A stretch of DNA of 64,000 bases from Pelecanus crispus (lineage: Eukaryota > Chordata > Aves > Pelecaniformes > Pelecanidae). Within the stretch, counting starts at the first letter, position 1; each line of letters opens with the position of its first letter. The stretch covers positions 30,839,044 through 30,903,043 of the forward strand of contig NC_134649.1 in assembly GCF_030463565.1 (NCBI RefSeq). The letters are read 5' to 3'. The notes under the pieces are model-generated. The model did no database searches, was not told the DNA's origin, and saw only the letters and a program-made list of their open reading frames with translations. Below are positions 31,966 to 44,898 of this stretch, piece by piece. The position numbers and the translations under genes were made by a program.

Positions 31966-34900
31966 ATGTCTGCAAGGAAGCGGAAGGCCCCCGACTCGAT
32001 GGAGCAGGGTGAGAGCAACGTATCCCTCCCGCAGCCTGGCAGAGGGGTTGCCGGCGCGGTCAGCGTGGGGCCGAGAGCAGCGGCAGGGGGAGGCAGGAGC
32101 TCCCCAACCGTGGGCACCTGCTGGGACACGCGTGCCTGCAATGCCCCCTTCCTCTCCAAGGCCTCCAGCCCTGCCCATCAGCCAGCTAGGCAGGGACACA
32201 GGAGGCCCTTGCGGGCAATCCCTCAGGGACGCTTGCCCCGGCCCCGCAGAGCTGCTCATCCCCGGTGCCATTTGCTCTCTCCCCCCGCAGCATGCATGCT
32301 GTGTCGCCGGGCAGAGGCTGACCCGGATGTCTGTGGGTGCATGCTGGAGAAGCAAGGACTCTGTGCCCATGTGTTTTGCCTGGTGAGTTCCTCCGGGGCT
32401 CCCTCCAGCTTTGCGACAGGCACTCCCTGCCACGCTCTCCTTCCTCATCAGCTCCTCGTCCGTTCTCTTCTGCAGTTTTTTGCCAGCGAGCTGTTTCAGC
32501 AATGGGGCAAGGAAGTAGGACTCATGGGATTTCTCCCTGAGGATATTCGACAGACAGTCGAGCGGGCAGCACAGAAGGTGAGGCCCTGACAAGAACAGGG
32601 AGATTGGAGCCGGGAGAGGTTGGCGGGAGCCCAGCCCAGCCCCCAGGAAAGAAACCCCAGCCCTTGCAACCAGCTCTGGGACAAAAGTCTCGCTCCCAGC
32701 AGCTCCACAGAGGGAGGCTCCAGCACAGGAGCCTCGTCCGCCAGGCAGATCTGCGCGGTGTGACCCAGCAGCGGCCGCATCCTGCGCCCTGCCCGGAGGC
32801 GTGGGGCTGCCTGTGGGGGCGCCGAGGCTGCCGCTGATGGGGGCTGCTGTGCTCTTTCCAGCACTGCTTCGTCTGTGGCGAGAGCGGGGCCACCATCGCC
32901 TGCCAGGAGACGGGCTGCGACCGCAGCTTCCATCTCCCCTGTGCCGTGGAGGGTGGATGCGTCACCCAGTTCTTTCCTCAGTACAGGTACCTCCTCTCCC
33001 CTCCTCGCCGCCGGCGGGGAAGGACCCGGCACTTCTCACCTCGCCCGTCCCTTTCCCCTTCCCCCCAGGTCCTTCTGCTGGGAGCACCGCCCAGAGCAGG
33101 CAGTGGGGGCGGCTCCGGAGGAGAACACCACCTGCCTCATCTGCCTGGACCTTGTGGAGGACAGAACGTCCTACGGCACCATGGTGTGCCCAGCGTGCCA
33201 ACACGCCTGGTTCCACAGGGGCTGCATCCAGGTAGGAGCCGCTCCCTCGCCCCCAGGGCACGGCAGGCACTCAGCAGCACCAGGGCCTCAACTCGTGCTC
33301 CTTATGGTACTCCTGCAGGGACAGGCTGTGAGCGCTGGCTTCTCTTGCTTCCGGTGCCCCCTCTGTAGGGATAAGGATCTCTTCCTCTCGGAAATGCTCG
33401 TCATGGGGATCCGAATTCCCTTCAGGTTGGTGTCCTTGTGCTCGGCTCACGAGGCAGGAGGGTGCGAGCGCTGTGCCCTGCCAGGGCCTGCCCCTGCAGC
33501 CCTGGCCCTCCGCTCTCCCGTGAGTCTGGGCTTCCGCTTCACGGAGGAGTTGGAAACAGGGCAGCGGGGGGAAGAGCAGGGATGCCCTGCATCTGCCTTA
33601 TGCCCTGCCGGGCAGCAGGGGCTCCTCACTTCTCCTTTCTCCATCAGACTGCCATCATGGGAGAACAGCCGTGCATACGCAGCACTAAATGAGAGGCACA
33701 GGCGCTGCGATGCCCGTGAGTGCCTTTGCCCAGGAGGCAGGGAGCAGGCAGAGGAAGAGGGGTGAGTTGCCAAAGCTGCACCCCGCGGCTCTGCACGGGA
33801 TCTCTGTCTGGCCAAGGGCTCGAAGCGGCAGGACGAAGAACAAGAGCTCTGCCGGACAAGCCCGTGCTGCCGTCACTTTGTCCTCACAGCCATGAACCCG
33901 TGTGCTTCCCCAGGCCCTGGCAACTGCTCCTGTGCTGCTCCTGCGCTGCCGAGGGCACCCACAGACGCTGCTCCTACTGGAGGAACAGCACGGCCAGCTG
34001 GGAGTGCGACAGCTGTGCTGGCCTGGGCACCGGTAAGAGGCAAAGCAGCCGCGTGCCCCTGGGCTGGGGCCAGGGCCCAGGCGAGTCCTGGCCGCGGGTG
34101 CCCAGGGAGGGCTTGGCAGAGCCTCTCTGCTCCAGGAGGGCTGGGGGCACCGCTCTGGCACCTATCCTGCCCCGGGCCTGGGGGGCCGTGCCCTTGACCT
34201 TCCTGCTTCTCCCCTTACAGCCTCCGGTCACAGCTCGGAGCTCACCGGCCCCAGCACTGCCAGCCAGTCAGGATCGAGGCCATCCCACAGCTCCCCGGCA
34301 CCCGAGACCAGCAGCCCCGGCACCACCAGCCAGGCGGCATCATGGCAGTCTCTTGGATCTCCGGCTCCGGAGGCCAGCAGCCCCAGCACCACCAGCCAGG
34401 CAGCATCGGGGCCATCCCAATGCTCCCTGGCCCCCGAGACCAGCAGCCCCAGCACTGGCAGCCAGGTGGCATCAGGGCCATCCCACGGCTCCCTAGCAAC
34501 GGAGACCAGCAGCCCCAGCACTGGTAGCCTGGCGGCATTGGGGCCATCCCATGGCTCCCCAGTGCTTCAGGGCAGCAGCCGCTCCCGCCCACCTGGGCCC
34601 GACCGCACGCGAAACCGCTCCCGGTTGCAGCGTCGGGCCCAAAAGCCCTACAGCCGGCCCACAGGATGCCCTGAGAGCAGCCGCACATCAGCAGCACCCA
34701 GTGCTGGGAGCAGCACCGCCAGCCAGGCCGCGCTGGGGCCGGCCCACAGCTCCGCGGCACCCGACACCAGCAGCCGCAACGCTGCCAGCCAGCTGCCATC
34801 GGGGTCCTCCTGCAGCTCCCCAGCACTGCAGACCACCAGCTGCAGCGCTCGCAGCCAGGCGGCATCAGGGCCGTCCCACGGCTCCCCTGTGCTTCAGGGC

Positions 34901-35701
34901 AGCAGCCGCTCCCGCCCACCTGGGCCTGACCGCACGCGAAACCGCTCCCGGTTGCAGCGTCGGGCCCAAAAGCCCTACAGCCGGCCCACAGGATGCCCTG
35001 AGAGCAGCCGCACAGCAGCAGCACCAAGTGCTGGGAGCAGCACCACCAGCCAGGCCGCGCTGGGGCTGGCCCACAGCTCCGCGGCACCCGACACCAGCAG
35101 CCGCAACGCTGCCAGCCAGCTGCCATCGGGGCCCTCCTGCGGCTCCCCAGCACCGCAGACCACCAGCCCCAGCGCTCGCAGCCAGGCGGCATCAGGGCCG
35201 TCCCACGGCTCCCTGGCACCAGAGACCAGCAGCCCCAGCAATGCGGCATCAGGGCCATCCCACGGCTCCCCAGTGCTTCAGGGCAGCAGCCGCTCCAGCC
35301 CACCTGGGCCCGACCGCACGCAAAACCGCTCCCGGTTGCAGCGTCGGGCCCAAAAGCCCTACAGCCGGCCCACGGGATGCCCTGAGAGCAGCCGCACAGC
35401 AGCACCCAGTGCTGGGAGCAGCACCGCCAGCCAGGCCGCGCTGGGGCCGTCCCACAGCTCCGCGGCACACGAGACCAGCAGCCCCAGCACCGCCAGCCAG
35501 CTGCCATCGGGGCCCTCCTTCGGCTCGCCAGCGCTCCAGAGCAGCAGCCGCTCCAGCCCCCCTGGGCCCGCGCGGATGCGAGAGCGCTCCCACTTGCAAC
35601 GTCGGGCCCAAACTCCTTACAGCCGGCCCGAACGCCGCCACGGGACCAGCCGTGCGCCGTCCCCGAGTGCTGGCCCTGATCCCCCTCCGCCGGCACAATA
35701 A
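31966..35701 (+). CDS. PHF7: PHF7-like PHD-finger protein, copy 5 (781 aa)
   Basis: Exons: 31966-32008, 32291-32382, 32476-32577, 32862-32986, 33069-33231, 33319-33425, 33648-33761, 33914-34032, 34221-35701. It shares the leader A and the CR1 T with copy 4 but the Ser allele at 34814 and the exon 6 T allele with copy 3, so it is mosaic between its neighbours. A private change lies in intron 5 (CAGGCACTC near 33265). Frame, ligands and splice sites are intact. Confidence 0.85.
34553..35701 (+). repeat. Tail repeat units of copy 5
   Basis: Units start at 34553, 34880, 35264 and 35522, spaced as in copy 3. Confidence 0.9.
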
Positions 35702-35702
35702 A
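35697..35702 (+). terminator. Poly(A) signal AATAAA overlapping the stop codon, copy 5
   Basis: The TAA stop is at 35699-35701 inside the hexamer. Confidence 0.75.
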
Positions 35703-37670
35703 GGTGGCCGTTAATGACTGCAGCGGGAGATGCCACGCGCATGTGTCGCCTTCCTCCTCCTCTCCCTTTCTCGAGGGGCAGCGTTAGCGGCTGGGCCCAG
35801 ACGGTTGTCTTCTCCACTGACGGTTGGCAGCACCTTCCCCAGACCTCCCTCCTTGCGGGCTGGCCTTGGCCGGCTCCCCAGCGCCATGGCCGTGTGCTTC
35901 GGGCCTCGCTGGCCCCGCAGCCTGCTCAGTTTCCCCGGGGGAAGTTCACACCCACGCCCGGGACCGGGGGTCTCTGCCCCCGCCCCCAGGAGGGTGGCCC
36001 GGCACGGCCCAGTCGGCGCCGCCACCCATCTCCTGCCAAAGTGGGCTGTGCCCGCCCACGCGCCATGGCCCTCGCGGCTCGCCCCCCCAAATCACGTGCC
36101 CCGGCGCCAGCGATTTTTGACACGCTTCAACTCTGTTTCCTTCTGGACAAGGCTATAACCGATTTCCTATCCTCTAAGTTGCCTAGCTTAGTGAGAATTG
36201 TGGCAAAGCGGCAAAGCTGCTTTTCTCTGAACGTTAAGTTCAGTGTCACATCTGTATTTGTGACATGAAGATTGCTGTAGATTGTGTTGCTACAGGAGCC
36301 AAAAGGCATTCCCCGTTGCCCAGTTGCGGGCCTTGTTCCCCAACGTGATTGCTGCCGTACCAACTGAAGGCTTCCTTCTTGCAGTGTAAGCCAAGAAACC
36401 CTTTGTAATAGAGATTGCAAACACCCGGCAAGGACTTCACAGAGTTCAGGAGAGTCAGAGCAGTACCTGTTGCTGAGGGCTTGAGTCCTGTCATACGCCC
36501 TCGAGAGCAAAAAAATCACGTGTGCTCTACGGGAGGGTAACAAGGGGCCTGGGAAGTGTCAGTCGTCCAAAAGGATTTCCCTCCTGTTGGCGACCAGCAG
36601 CAAGTACCTTTCTAGTGCAGGCAGGAGAAGAGATTTGGTTGCAGAGTGACTGCTGAACAGCTCCGTGGGAGCTGGCGCAGAGAGCGAGAAGGCTGAATCA
36701 AAGAATGACGGTGACCAAAGCACGAAGGAAATCCCGTGGGGTGGCTGTCCAGATTTGAACAGCCCTCTGCTCTTCAGGCAAAGTACCGACGCTCTTACGG
36801 TGCAAGCTGACTCCTTAAAGCAGGGAGCAGCTGTCCTCTCTGAGGAAGGCAGGGGAACCTGGGACACCTGATGGGCTCTTCTGCCAACAAAGAGGCAATG
36901 AGGAAGGAAAGGCGGTGCAGAGGGTCCAAAAGAGAACTCGGTGGCAGCACTTTGTCCTTCTGTTCTTGACTGCTGTGATTGGCAAGACGTGAGGTCTAGA
37001 CATGGCCAGAACAGGTAGTGCTCTTCAGGGGGACTGCGATGTGGAGCTCCGAGGCACTCCCGGGCAACGGAGCTCGAATGGAGCTGGCCAAAGAGCTGTG
37101 GCCACGCACAGCCTCGCTCTGAACGGAGGAGCTTGTTCCCTGGCACCGCTCACCTCTGCGTGCATCTAGCTAACGGAGATCTCTAATGCCCTGGCGTCGG
37201 CAGGCCGAGCAAAACCTCAGAAAGCCTGGTGAGGAGGAAGCCCTGAGCACCGGAGTTTGGCTTGGAAGGTGGCTGGTAGAAGCGGACGGCTGAGGACACT
37301 CCAAAAGCAGGAGCTGAGGGAGGCAGCCTGGGAAGAAGCCTCTAGTCACTCTCAGCAGCGTCAGCCAGCTCGTATTGTAGAAGGCCGCCTGGGGGTTTCA
37401 GGTGTCTATCTTGGTCCTGAAGGGCATTTTGGACCTGGACTCTCCAATCCTGGATTTCGCATTCCTTTTTGCCTACGCTGGTTGCGCCTGAGACGCCGTC
37501 TGGCTTTTGTCCTGGTGCCGCAGGCGAATTATTGAGAGAAGTCATCGTTGTGGGGTTAACTAAAAGGGTTTCATTAATGATTAAGCGACGATCAAATGCT
37601 CGTTGATCGATGGCTGAATGAAAATCAAATGGTAATCAAACGGTGATCAAGCAATAACTGAACGGCAATT
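35702..37670. other. Spacer between copies 5 and 6, no recognisable gene
   Basis: Same layout as 920-2888. It has A in AGTACCGACGC (about 36789), shared only with the spacer before copy 8. Confidence 0.7.
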
Positions 37671-37932
37671 AGAATCATAGAATCATTGAGGTTGGAAAAG
37701 ACCCTGAAGATCATCGAGCCCAACCGTTAACCTAACGCTACCGAGGCCACCACTAAACCATGTCCCTAAGCGCCGCGTCCACACGTCTTTGAGATACCTC
37801 CGGGGGTGCTGACTCAACCGCTTCCCTGGGCAGCCTGTTCCGACGCTTGACAACCCTCGGCCCATCGATCCAGCCTGTCCAGATCCCACTGCAGAGCCTT
37901 TCTACCCTCAAACAGACCAACACTCGCACCCA
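37671..37932 (-). mobile_element. CR1 LINE 3' fragment upstream of copy 6
   Basis: Same CR1 fragment as at 2889-3150, with the common C variant. Confidence 0.85.
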
Positions 37933-38931
37933 CCGCCTCCAAAGCTGCCCCACAGCCACGTGCGGCTTCCCACCCCACCAAGGAGAGGCTCACACTGACT
38001 CGGAAAGGCAGTTTATTGCCATGGGAAGAGGCCATTTCCGCCGTGACTCCCCAGCTTGCGGTCCCGCTGCTTTTTCTTCCGGAGGCAGCACGTCACCAAA
38101 GCGCTAAGGAGTTCAGGAGAAAGACGTTGGGCCACCTGCGACATTTAGGCGCCGTCCTGAGGTCCTGTGCTGTGCCCCGGCCACCCACCGCGTCCGAGCG
38201 GATGGGATGTGTGAGCCCTGCAGGCCAGGCTGCGAGGTCGCTGCCGTCCCCTGTGCCGGGGAGCCCAGAACCGGAGGCAGTCCTGCAGAGGCAGCCTTAC
38301 CGGTGCCGCGCAGAGAGGAAGGATCGCCTTCCGCGAGCTGCTGGCAGCGCTCCCCGTGCCGGGGGCAGGAGCAGAGATTTCCCTTGGCCAGGGCTGGAGC
38401 CCTGGAGTCGCACTGCCCAAACAGCACCTTTCGGCCAACAGTGCCGCCCTCGACGGCTGCCCCGGGGGACCCGGCGTTTGACTCCGCACTTGCTGCAGGA
38501 GCAGCCGCCCCGGTTACGTGGGTGCCGAGGGCTCGGGCCCCCACCTCGGCACTTCACACCCACCCCTGTGAGGCGGGGGCCGTGTCACAATGGGTGGCAG
38601 GTGGCCAAGGGCGGTGGAGATGTCACAGCGGCCACTGTGACCCGCGGGGGCAAGCCCACAGAAAGCAACGCCGGGCTCGGGCCGTGCGTCAGTGCGACCT
38701 GGTGAGGTGAGGAGAGGGCAGGGCAGGGACGGGGCTCGCGCGGGGCTGCCGAGGGAGGAGGGGAGCCCCACGCCTCGGGGCTCTGGGCCTGTGCTGCCAG
38801 CTCGCCCGCGTCTCGCTTCTCCCTCACCCGCCATCCTGCTTCTCCCTCAGAGTCAGCAGAGGAGCATCCGGAGGAGACCCCCAGCGCCGCTGGGACAGGG
38901 TCTCTCCAAACGCTCACCGTTGACGTGCGCC
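37933..38931 (+). promoter_or_regulatory. CpG-rich 5' flank and leader of copy 6
   Basis: The leader exon runs 38851-38931 with the common G. Palindrome arms lie at 38622-38628 and 38635-38641. Confidence 0.5.
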
Positions 38932-41900
38932 ATGTCTGCAAGGAAGCGGAAGGCCCCCGACTCGATGGAGCAGGGTGAGAGCAACGTATCCCTCCCGCAG
39001 CCTGGCAGAGGGGTTGCCGGCGCGGTCAGCGTGGGGCCGAGAGCAGCGGCAGGGGGAGGCAGGAGCTCCCCAACCGTGGGCACCTGCTGGGACACGCGTG
39101 CCTGCAATGCCCCCTTCCTCTCCAAGGCCTCCAGCCCTGCCCATCAGCCAGCTAGGCAGGGACACAGGAGGCCCTTGCGGGCAATCCCTCAGGGACGCTT
39201 GCCCCGGCCCCGCAGAGCTGCTCATCCCCGGTGCCATTTGCTCTCTCCCCCCGCAGCATGCATGCTGTGTCGCCGGGCAGAGGCTGACCCGGATGTCTGT
39301 GGGTGCATGCTGGAGAAGCAAGGACTCTGTGCCCATGTGTTTTGCCTGGTGAGTTCCTCCGGGGCTCCCTCCAGCTTTGCGACAGGCACTCCCTGCCACG
39401 CTCTCCTTCCTCATCAGCTCCTCGTCCGTTCTCTTCTGCAGTTTTTTGCCAGCGAGCTGTTTCAGCAATGGGGCAAGGAAGTAGGACTCATGGGATTTCT
39501 CCCTGAGGATATTCGACAGACAGTCGAGCGGGCAGCACAGAAGGTGAGGCCCTGACAAGAACAGGGAGATTGGAGCCGGGAGAGGTTGGCGGGAGCCCAG
39601 CCCAGCCCCCAGGAAAGAAACCCCAGCCCTTGCAACCAGCTCTGGGACAAAAGTCTCGCTCCCAGCAGCTCCACAGAGGGAGGCTCCAGCACAGGAGCCT
39701 CGTCCGCCAGGCAGATCTGCGCGGTGTGACCCAGCAGCGGCCGCATCCTGCGCCCTGCCCGGAGGCGTGGGGCTGCCTGTGGGGGCGCCGAGGCTGCCGC
39801 TGATGGGGGCTGCTGTGCTCTTTCCAGCACTGCTTCGTCTGTGGCGAGAGCGGGGCCACCATCGCCTGCCAGGAGACGGGCTGCGACCGCAGCTTCCATC
39901 TCCCCTGTGCCGTGGAGGGTGGATGCATCACCCAGTTCTTTCCTCAGTACAGGTACCTCCTCTCCCCTCCTCGCCGCCGGCGGGGAAGGACCCGGCACTT
40001 CTCACCTCGCCCGTCCCTTTCCCCTTCCCCCCAGGTCCTTCTGCTGGGAGCACCGCCCAGAGCAGGCAGTGGGGGCGGCTCCGGAGGAGAACACCACCTG
40101 CCTCATCTGCCTGGACCTTGTGGAGGACAGAACGTCCTACGGCACCATGGTGTGCCCAGCGTGCCAACACGCCTGGTTCCACAGGGGCTGCATCCAGGTA
40201 GGAGCCGCTCCCTCGCCCCCAGGGCACGGCGGGCACTCAGCAGCACCAGGGCCTCAACTCGTGCTCCTTATGGTACTCCTGCAGGGACAGGCTGTGAGCG
40301 CTGGCTTCTCTTGCTTCCGGTGCCCCCTCTGTAGGGATAAGGATCTCTTCCTCTCGGAAATGCTCGTCATGGGGATCCGAATTCCCTTCAGGTTGGTGTC
40401 CTTGTGCTCGGCTCACGAGGCAGGAGGGTGCGAGCGCTGTGCCCTGCCAGGGCCTGCCCCTGCAGCCCTGGCCCTCCGCTCTCCCGTGAGTCTGGGCTTC
40501 CGCTTCACGGAGGAGTTGGAAACAGGGCAGCGGGGGGAAGAGCAGGGATGCCCTGCATCTGCCTTATGCCCTGCCGGGCAGCAGGGGCTCCTCACTTCTC
40601 CTTTCTCCATCAGACTGCCATCATGGGAGAACAGCCGTGCATACGCAGCACTAAATGAGAGGCACAGGCGCTGCGATGCCCGTGAGTGCCTTTGCCCAGG
40701 AGGCAGGGAGCAGGCAGAGGAAGAGGGGTGAGTTGCCAAAGCTGCACCCCGCGGCTCTGCACGGGATCTCTGTCTGGCCAAGGGCTCGAAGCGGCAGGAC
40801 GAAGAACAAGAGCTCTGCCGGACAAGCCCGTGCTGCCGTCACTTTGTCCTCACAGCCATGAACCCGTGTGCTTCCCCAGGCCCTGGCAACTGCTCCTGTG
40901 CTGCTCCTGCGCTGCCGAGGGCACCCACAGACGCTGCTCCTACTGGAGGAACAGCACGGCCAGCTGGGAGTGCGACAGCTGTGCTGGCCTGGGCACCGGT
41001 AAGAGGCAAAGCAGCCGCGTGCCCCTGGGCTGGGGCCAGGGCCCAGGCGAGTCCTGGCCGCGGGTGCCCAGGGAGGGCTTGGCAGAGCCTCTCTGCTCCA
41101 GGAGGGCTGGGGGCACCGCTCTGGCACCTATCCTGCCCCGGGCCTGGGGGGCCGTGCCCTTGACCTTCCTGCTTCTCCCCTTACAGCCTCCGGTCACAGC
41201 TCGGAGCTCACCGGCCCCAGCACTGCCAGCCAGTCAGGATCGAGGCCATCCCACAGCTCCCCGGCACCCGAGACCAGCAGCCCCGGCACCACCAGCCAGG
41301 CGGCATCATGGCAGTCTCTTGGATCTCCGGCTCCGGAGGCCAGCAGCCCCAGCACCACCAGCCAGGCAGCATCGGGGCCATCCCAATGCTCCCTGGCCCC
41401 CGAGACCAGCAGCCCCAGCACTGGCAGCCAGGTGGCATCAGGGCCATCCCACGGCTCCCTAGCAACGGAGACCAGCAGCCCCAGCACTGGTAGCCTGGCG
41501 GCATTGGGGCCATCCCATGGCTCCCCAGTGCTTCAGGGCAGCAGCCGCTCCCGCCCACCTGGGCCCGACCGCACGCGAAACCGCTCCCGGTTGCAGCGTC
41601 GGGCCCAAAAGCCCTACAGCCGGCCCACAGGATGCCCTGAGAGCAGCCGCACATCAGCAGCACCCAGTGCTGGGAGCAGCACCGCCAGCCAGGCCGCGCT
41701 GGGGCCGGCCCACAGCTCCGCGGCACCCGACACCAGCAGCCGCAACGCTGCCAGCCAGCTGCCATCGGGGTCCTCCTGCGGCTCCCCAGCACTGCAGACC
41801 ACCAGCTGCAGCGCTCGCAGCCAGGCGGCATCAGGGCCGTCCCACGGCTCCCCTGTGCTTCAGGGCAGCAGCCGCTCCCGCCCACCTGGGCCTGACCGCA

Positions 41901-42667
41901 CGCGAAACCGCTCCCGGTTGCAGCGTCGGCCCCAAAAGCCCTACAGCCGGCCCACAGGATGCCCTGAGAGCAGCCGCACAGCAGCAGCACCAAGTGCTGG
42001 GAGCAGCACCACCAGCCAGGCCGCGCTGGGGCTGGCCCACAGCTCCGCGGCACCCGACACCAGCAGCCGCAACGCTGCCAGCCAGCTGCCATCGGGGCCC
42101 TCCTGCGGCTCCCCAGCACCGCAGACCACCAGCCCCAGCGCTCGCAGCCAGGCGGCATCAGGGCCGTCCCACGGCTCCCTGGCACCAGAGACCAGCAGCC
42201 CCAGCAATGCGGCATCAGGGCCATCCCACGGCTCCCCAGTGCTTCAGGGCAGCAGCCGCTCCAGCCCACCTGGGCCCGACCGCACGCAAAACCGCTCCCG
42301 GTTGCAGCGTCGGGCCCAAAAGCCCTACAGCCGGCCCACGGGATGCCCTGAGAGCAGCCGCACAGCAGCACCCAGTGCTGGGAGCAGCACCGCCAGCCAG
42401 GCCGCGCTGGGGCCGTCCCACAGCTCCGCGGCACACGAGACCAGCAGCCCCAGCACCGCCAGCCAGCTGCCATCGGGGCCCTCCTTCGGCTCGCCAGCGC
42501 TCCAGAGCAGCAGCCGCTCCAGCCCCCCTGGGCCCGCGCGGATGCGAGAGCGCTCCCACTTGCAACGTCGGGCCCAAACTCCTTACAGCCGGCCCGAACG
42601 CCGCCACGGGACCAGCCGTGCGCCGTCCCCGAGTGCTGGCCCTGATCCCCCTCCGCCGGCACAATAA
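38932..42667 (+). CDS. PHF7: PHF7-like PHD-finger protein, copy 6 (781 aa, two private substitutions)
   Basis: Exons: 38932-38974, 39257-39348, 39442-39543, 39828-39952, 40035-40197, 40285-40391, 40614-40727, 40880-40998, 41187-42667. It has the only coding change I found in the zinc-finger core: A at 39927 gives Val113Ile in the extended PHD, next to Cys112. A second private change, C at 41930, gives Ala537Pro in the basic part of the second long tail unit. Both are mild, no zinc ligand is touched, and the gene looks functional. Confidence 0.85.
41519..42667 (+). repeat. Tail repeat units of copy 6
   Basis: Units start at 41519, 41846, 42230 and 42488. The second unit reads LQRRPQKPYSRP in place of LQRRAQKPYSRP. 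Confidence 0.9.
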
Positions 42668-42668
42668 A
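42663..42668 (+). terminator. Poly(A) signal AATAAA overlapping the stop codon, copy 6
   Basis: The TAA stop is at 42665-42667 inside the hexamer. Confidence 0.75.
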
Positions 42669-44636
42669 GGTGGCCGTTAATGACTGCAGCGGGAGATGCC
42701 ACGCGCATGTGTCGCCTTCCTCCTCCTCTCCCTTTCTCGAGGGGCAGCGTTAGCGGCTGGGCCCAGACGGTTGTCTTCTCCACTGACGGTTGGCAGCACC
42801 TTCCCCAGACCTCCCTCCTTGCGGGCTGGCCTTGGCCGGCTCCCCAGCGCCATGGCCGTGTGCTTCGGGCCTCGCTGGCCCCGCAGCCTGCTCAGTTTCC
42901 CCGGGGGAAGTTCACACCCACGCCCGGGACCGGGGGTCTCTGCCCCCGCCCCCAGGAGGGTGGCCCGGCACGGCCCAGTCGGCGCCGCCACCCATCTCCT
43001 GCCAAAGTGGGCTGTGCCCGCCCACGCGCCATGGCCCTCGCGGCTCGCCCCCCCAAATCACGTGCCCCGGCGCCAGCGATTTTTGACACGCTTCAACTCT
43101 GTTTCCTTCTGGACAAGGCTATAACCGATTTCCTATCCTCTAAGTTGCCTAGCTTAGTGAGAATTGTGGCAAAGCGGCAAAGCTGCTTTTCTCTGAACGT
43201 TAAGTTCAGTGTCACATCTGTATTTGTGACATGAAGATTGCTGTAGATTGTGTTGCTACAGGAGCCAAAAGGCATTCCCCGTTGCCCAGTTGCGGGCCTT
43301 GTTCCCCAACGTGATTGCTGCCGTACCAACTGAAGGCTTCCTTCTTGCAGTGTAAGCCAAGAAACCCTTTGTAATAGAGATTGCAAACACCCGGCAAGGA
43401 CTTCACAGAGTTCAGGAGAGTCAGAGCAGTACCTGTTGCTGAGGGCTTGAGTCCTGTCATACGCCCTCGAGAGCAAAAAAATCACGTGTGCTCTACGGGA
43501 GGGTAACAAGGGGCCTGGGAAGTGTCAGTCGTCCAAAAGGATTTCCCTCCTGTTGGCGACCAGCAGCAAGTACCTTTCTAGTGCAGGCAGGAGAAGAGAT
43601 TTGGTTGCAGAGTGACTGCTGAACAGCTCCGTGGGAGCTGGCGCAGAGAGCGAGAAGGCTGAATCAAAGAATGACGGTGACCAAAGCACGAAGGAAATCC
43701 CGTGGGGTGGCTGTCCAGATTTGAACAGCCCTCTGCTCTTCAGGCAAAGTACCGGCGCTCTTACGGTGCAAGCTGACTCCTTAAAGCAGGGAGCAGCTGT
43801 CCTCTCTGAGGAAGGCAGGGGAACCTGGGACACCTGATGGGCTCTTCTGCCAACAAAGAGGCAATGAGGAAGGAAAGGCGGTGCAGAGGGTCCAAAAGAG
43901 AACTCGGTGGCAGCACTTTGTCCTTCTGTTCTTGACTGCTGTGATTGGCAAGACGTGAGGTCTAGACATGGCCAGAACAGGTAGTGCTCTTCAGGGGGAC
44001 TGCGATGTGGAGCTCCGAGGCACTCCCGGGCAACGGAGCTCGAATGGAGCTGGCCAAAGAGCTGTGGCCACGCACAGCCTCGCTCTGAACGGAGGAGCTT
44101 GTTCCCTGGCACCGCTCACCTCTGCGTGCATCTAGCTAACGGAGATCTCTAATGCCCTGGCGTCGGCAGGCCGAGCAAAACCTCAGAAAGCCTGGTGAGG
44201 AGGAAGCCCTGAGCACCGGAGTTTGGCTTGGAAGGTGGCTGGTAGAAGCGGACGGCTGAGGACACTCCAAAAGCAGGAGCTGAGGGAGGCAGCCTGGGAA
44301 GAAGCCTCTAGTCACTCTCAGCAGCGTCAGCCAGCTCGTATTGTAGAAGGCCGCCTGGGGGTTTCAGGTGTCTATCTTGGTCCTGAAGGGCATTTTGGAC
44401 CTGGACTCTCCAATCCTGGATTTCGCATTCCTTTTTGCCTACGCTGGTTGCGCCTGAGACGCCGTCTGGCTTTTGTCCTGGTGCCGCAGGCGAATTATTG
44501 AGAGAAGTCATCGTTGTGGGGTTAACTAAAAGGGTTTCATTAATGATTAAGCGACGATCAAATGCTCGTTGATCGATGGCTGAATGAAAATCAAATGGTA
44601 ATCAAACGGTGATCAAGCAATAACTGAACGGCAATT
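42668..44636. other. Spacer between copies 6 and 7, no recognisable gene
   Basis: Same layout as 920-2888, with middle-subgroup bases; no gene seen. Confidence 0.7.
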
Positions 44637-44898
44637 AGAATCATAGAATCATTGAGGTTGGAAAAGACCCTGAAGATCATCGAGCCCAACCGTTAACCTA
44701 ACGCTACCGAGGCCACCACTAAACCATGTCCCTAAGCGCCGCGTCCACACGTCTTTGAGATACCTCCGGGGGTGCTGACTCAACCGCTTCCCTGGGCAGC
44801 CTGTTCCGACGCTTGACAACCCTCGGCCCATCGATCCAGCCTGTCCAGATCCCACTGCAGAGCCTTTCTACCCTCAAACAGACCAACACTCGCACCCA
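44637..44898 (-). mobile_element. CR1 LINE 3' fragment upstream of copy 7
   Basis: Same CR1 fragment as at 2889-3150. Confidence 0.85.
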
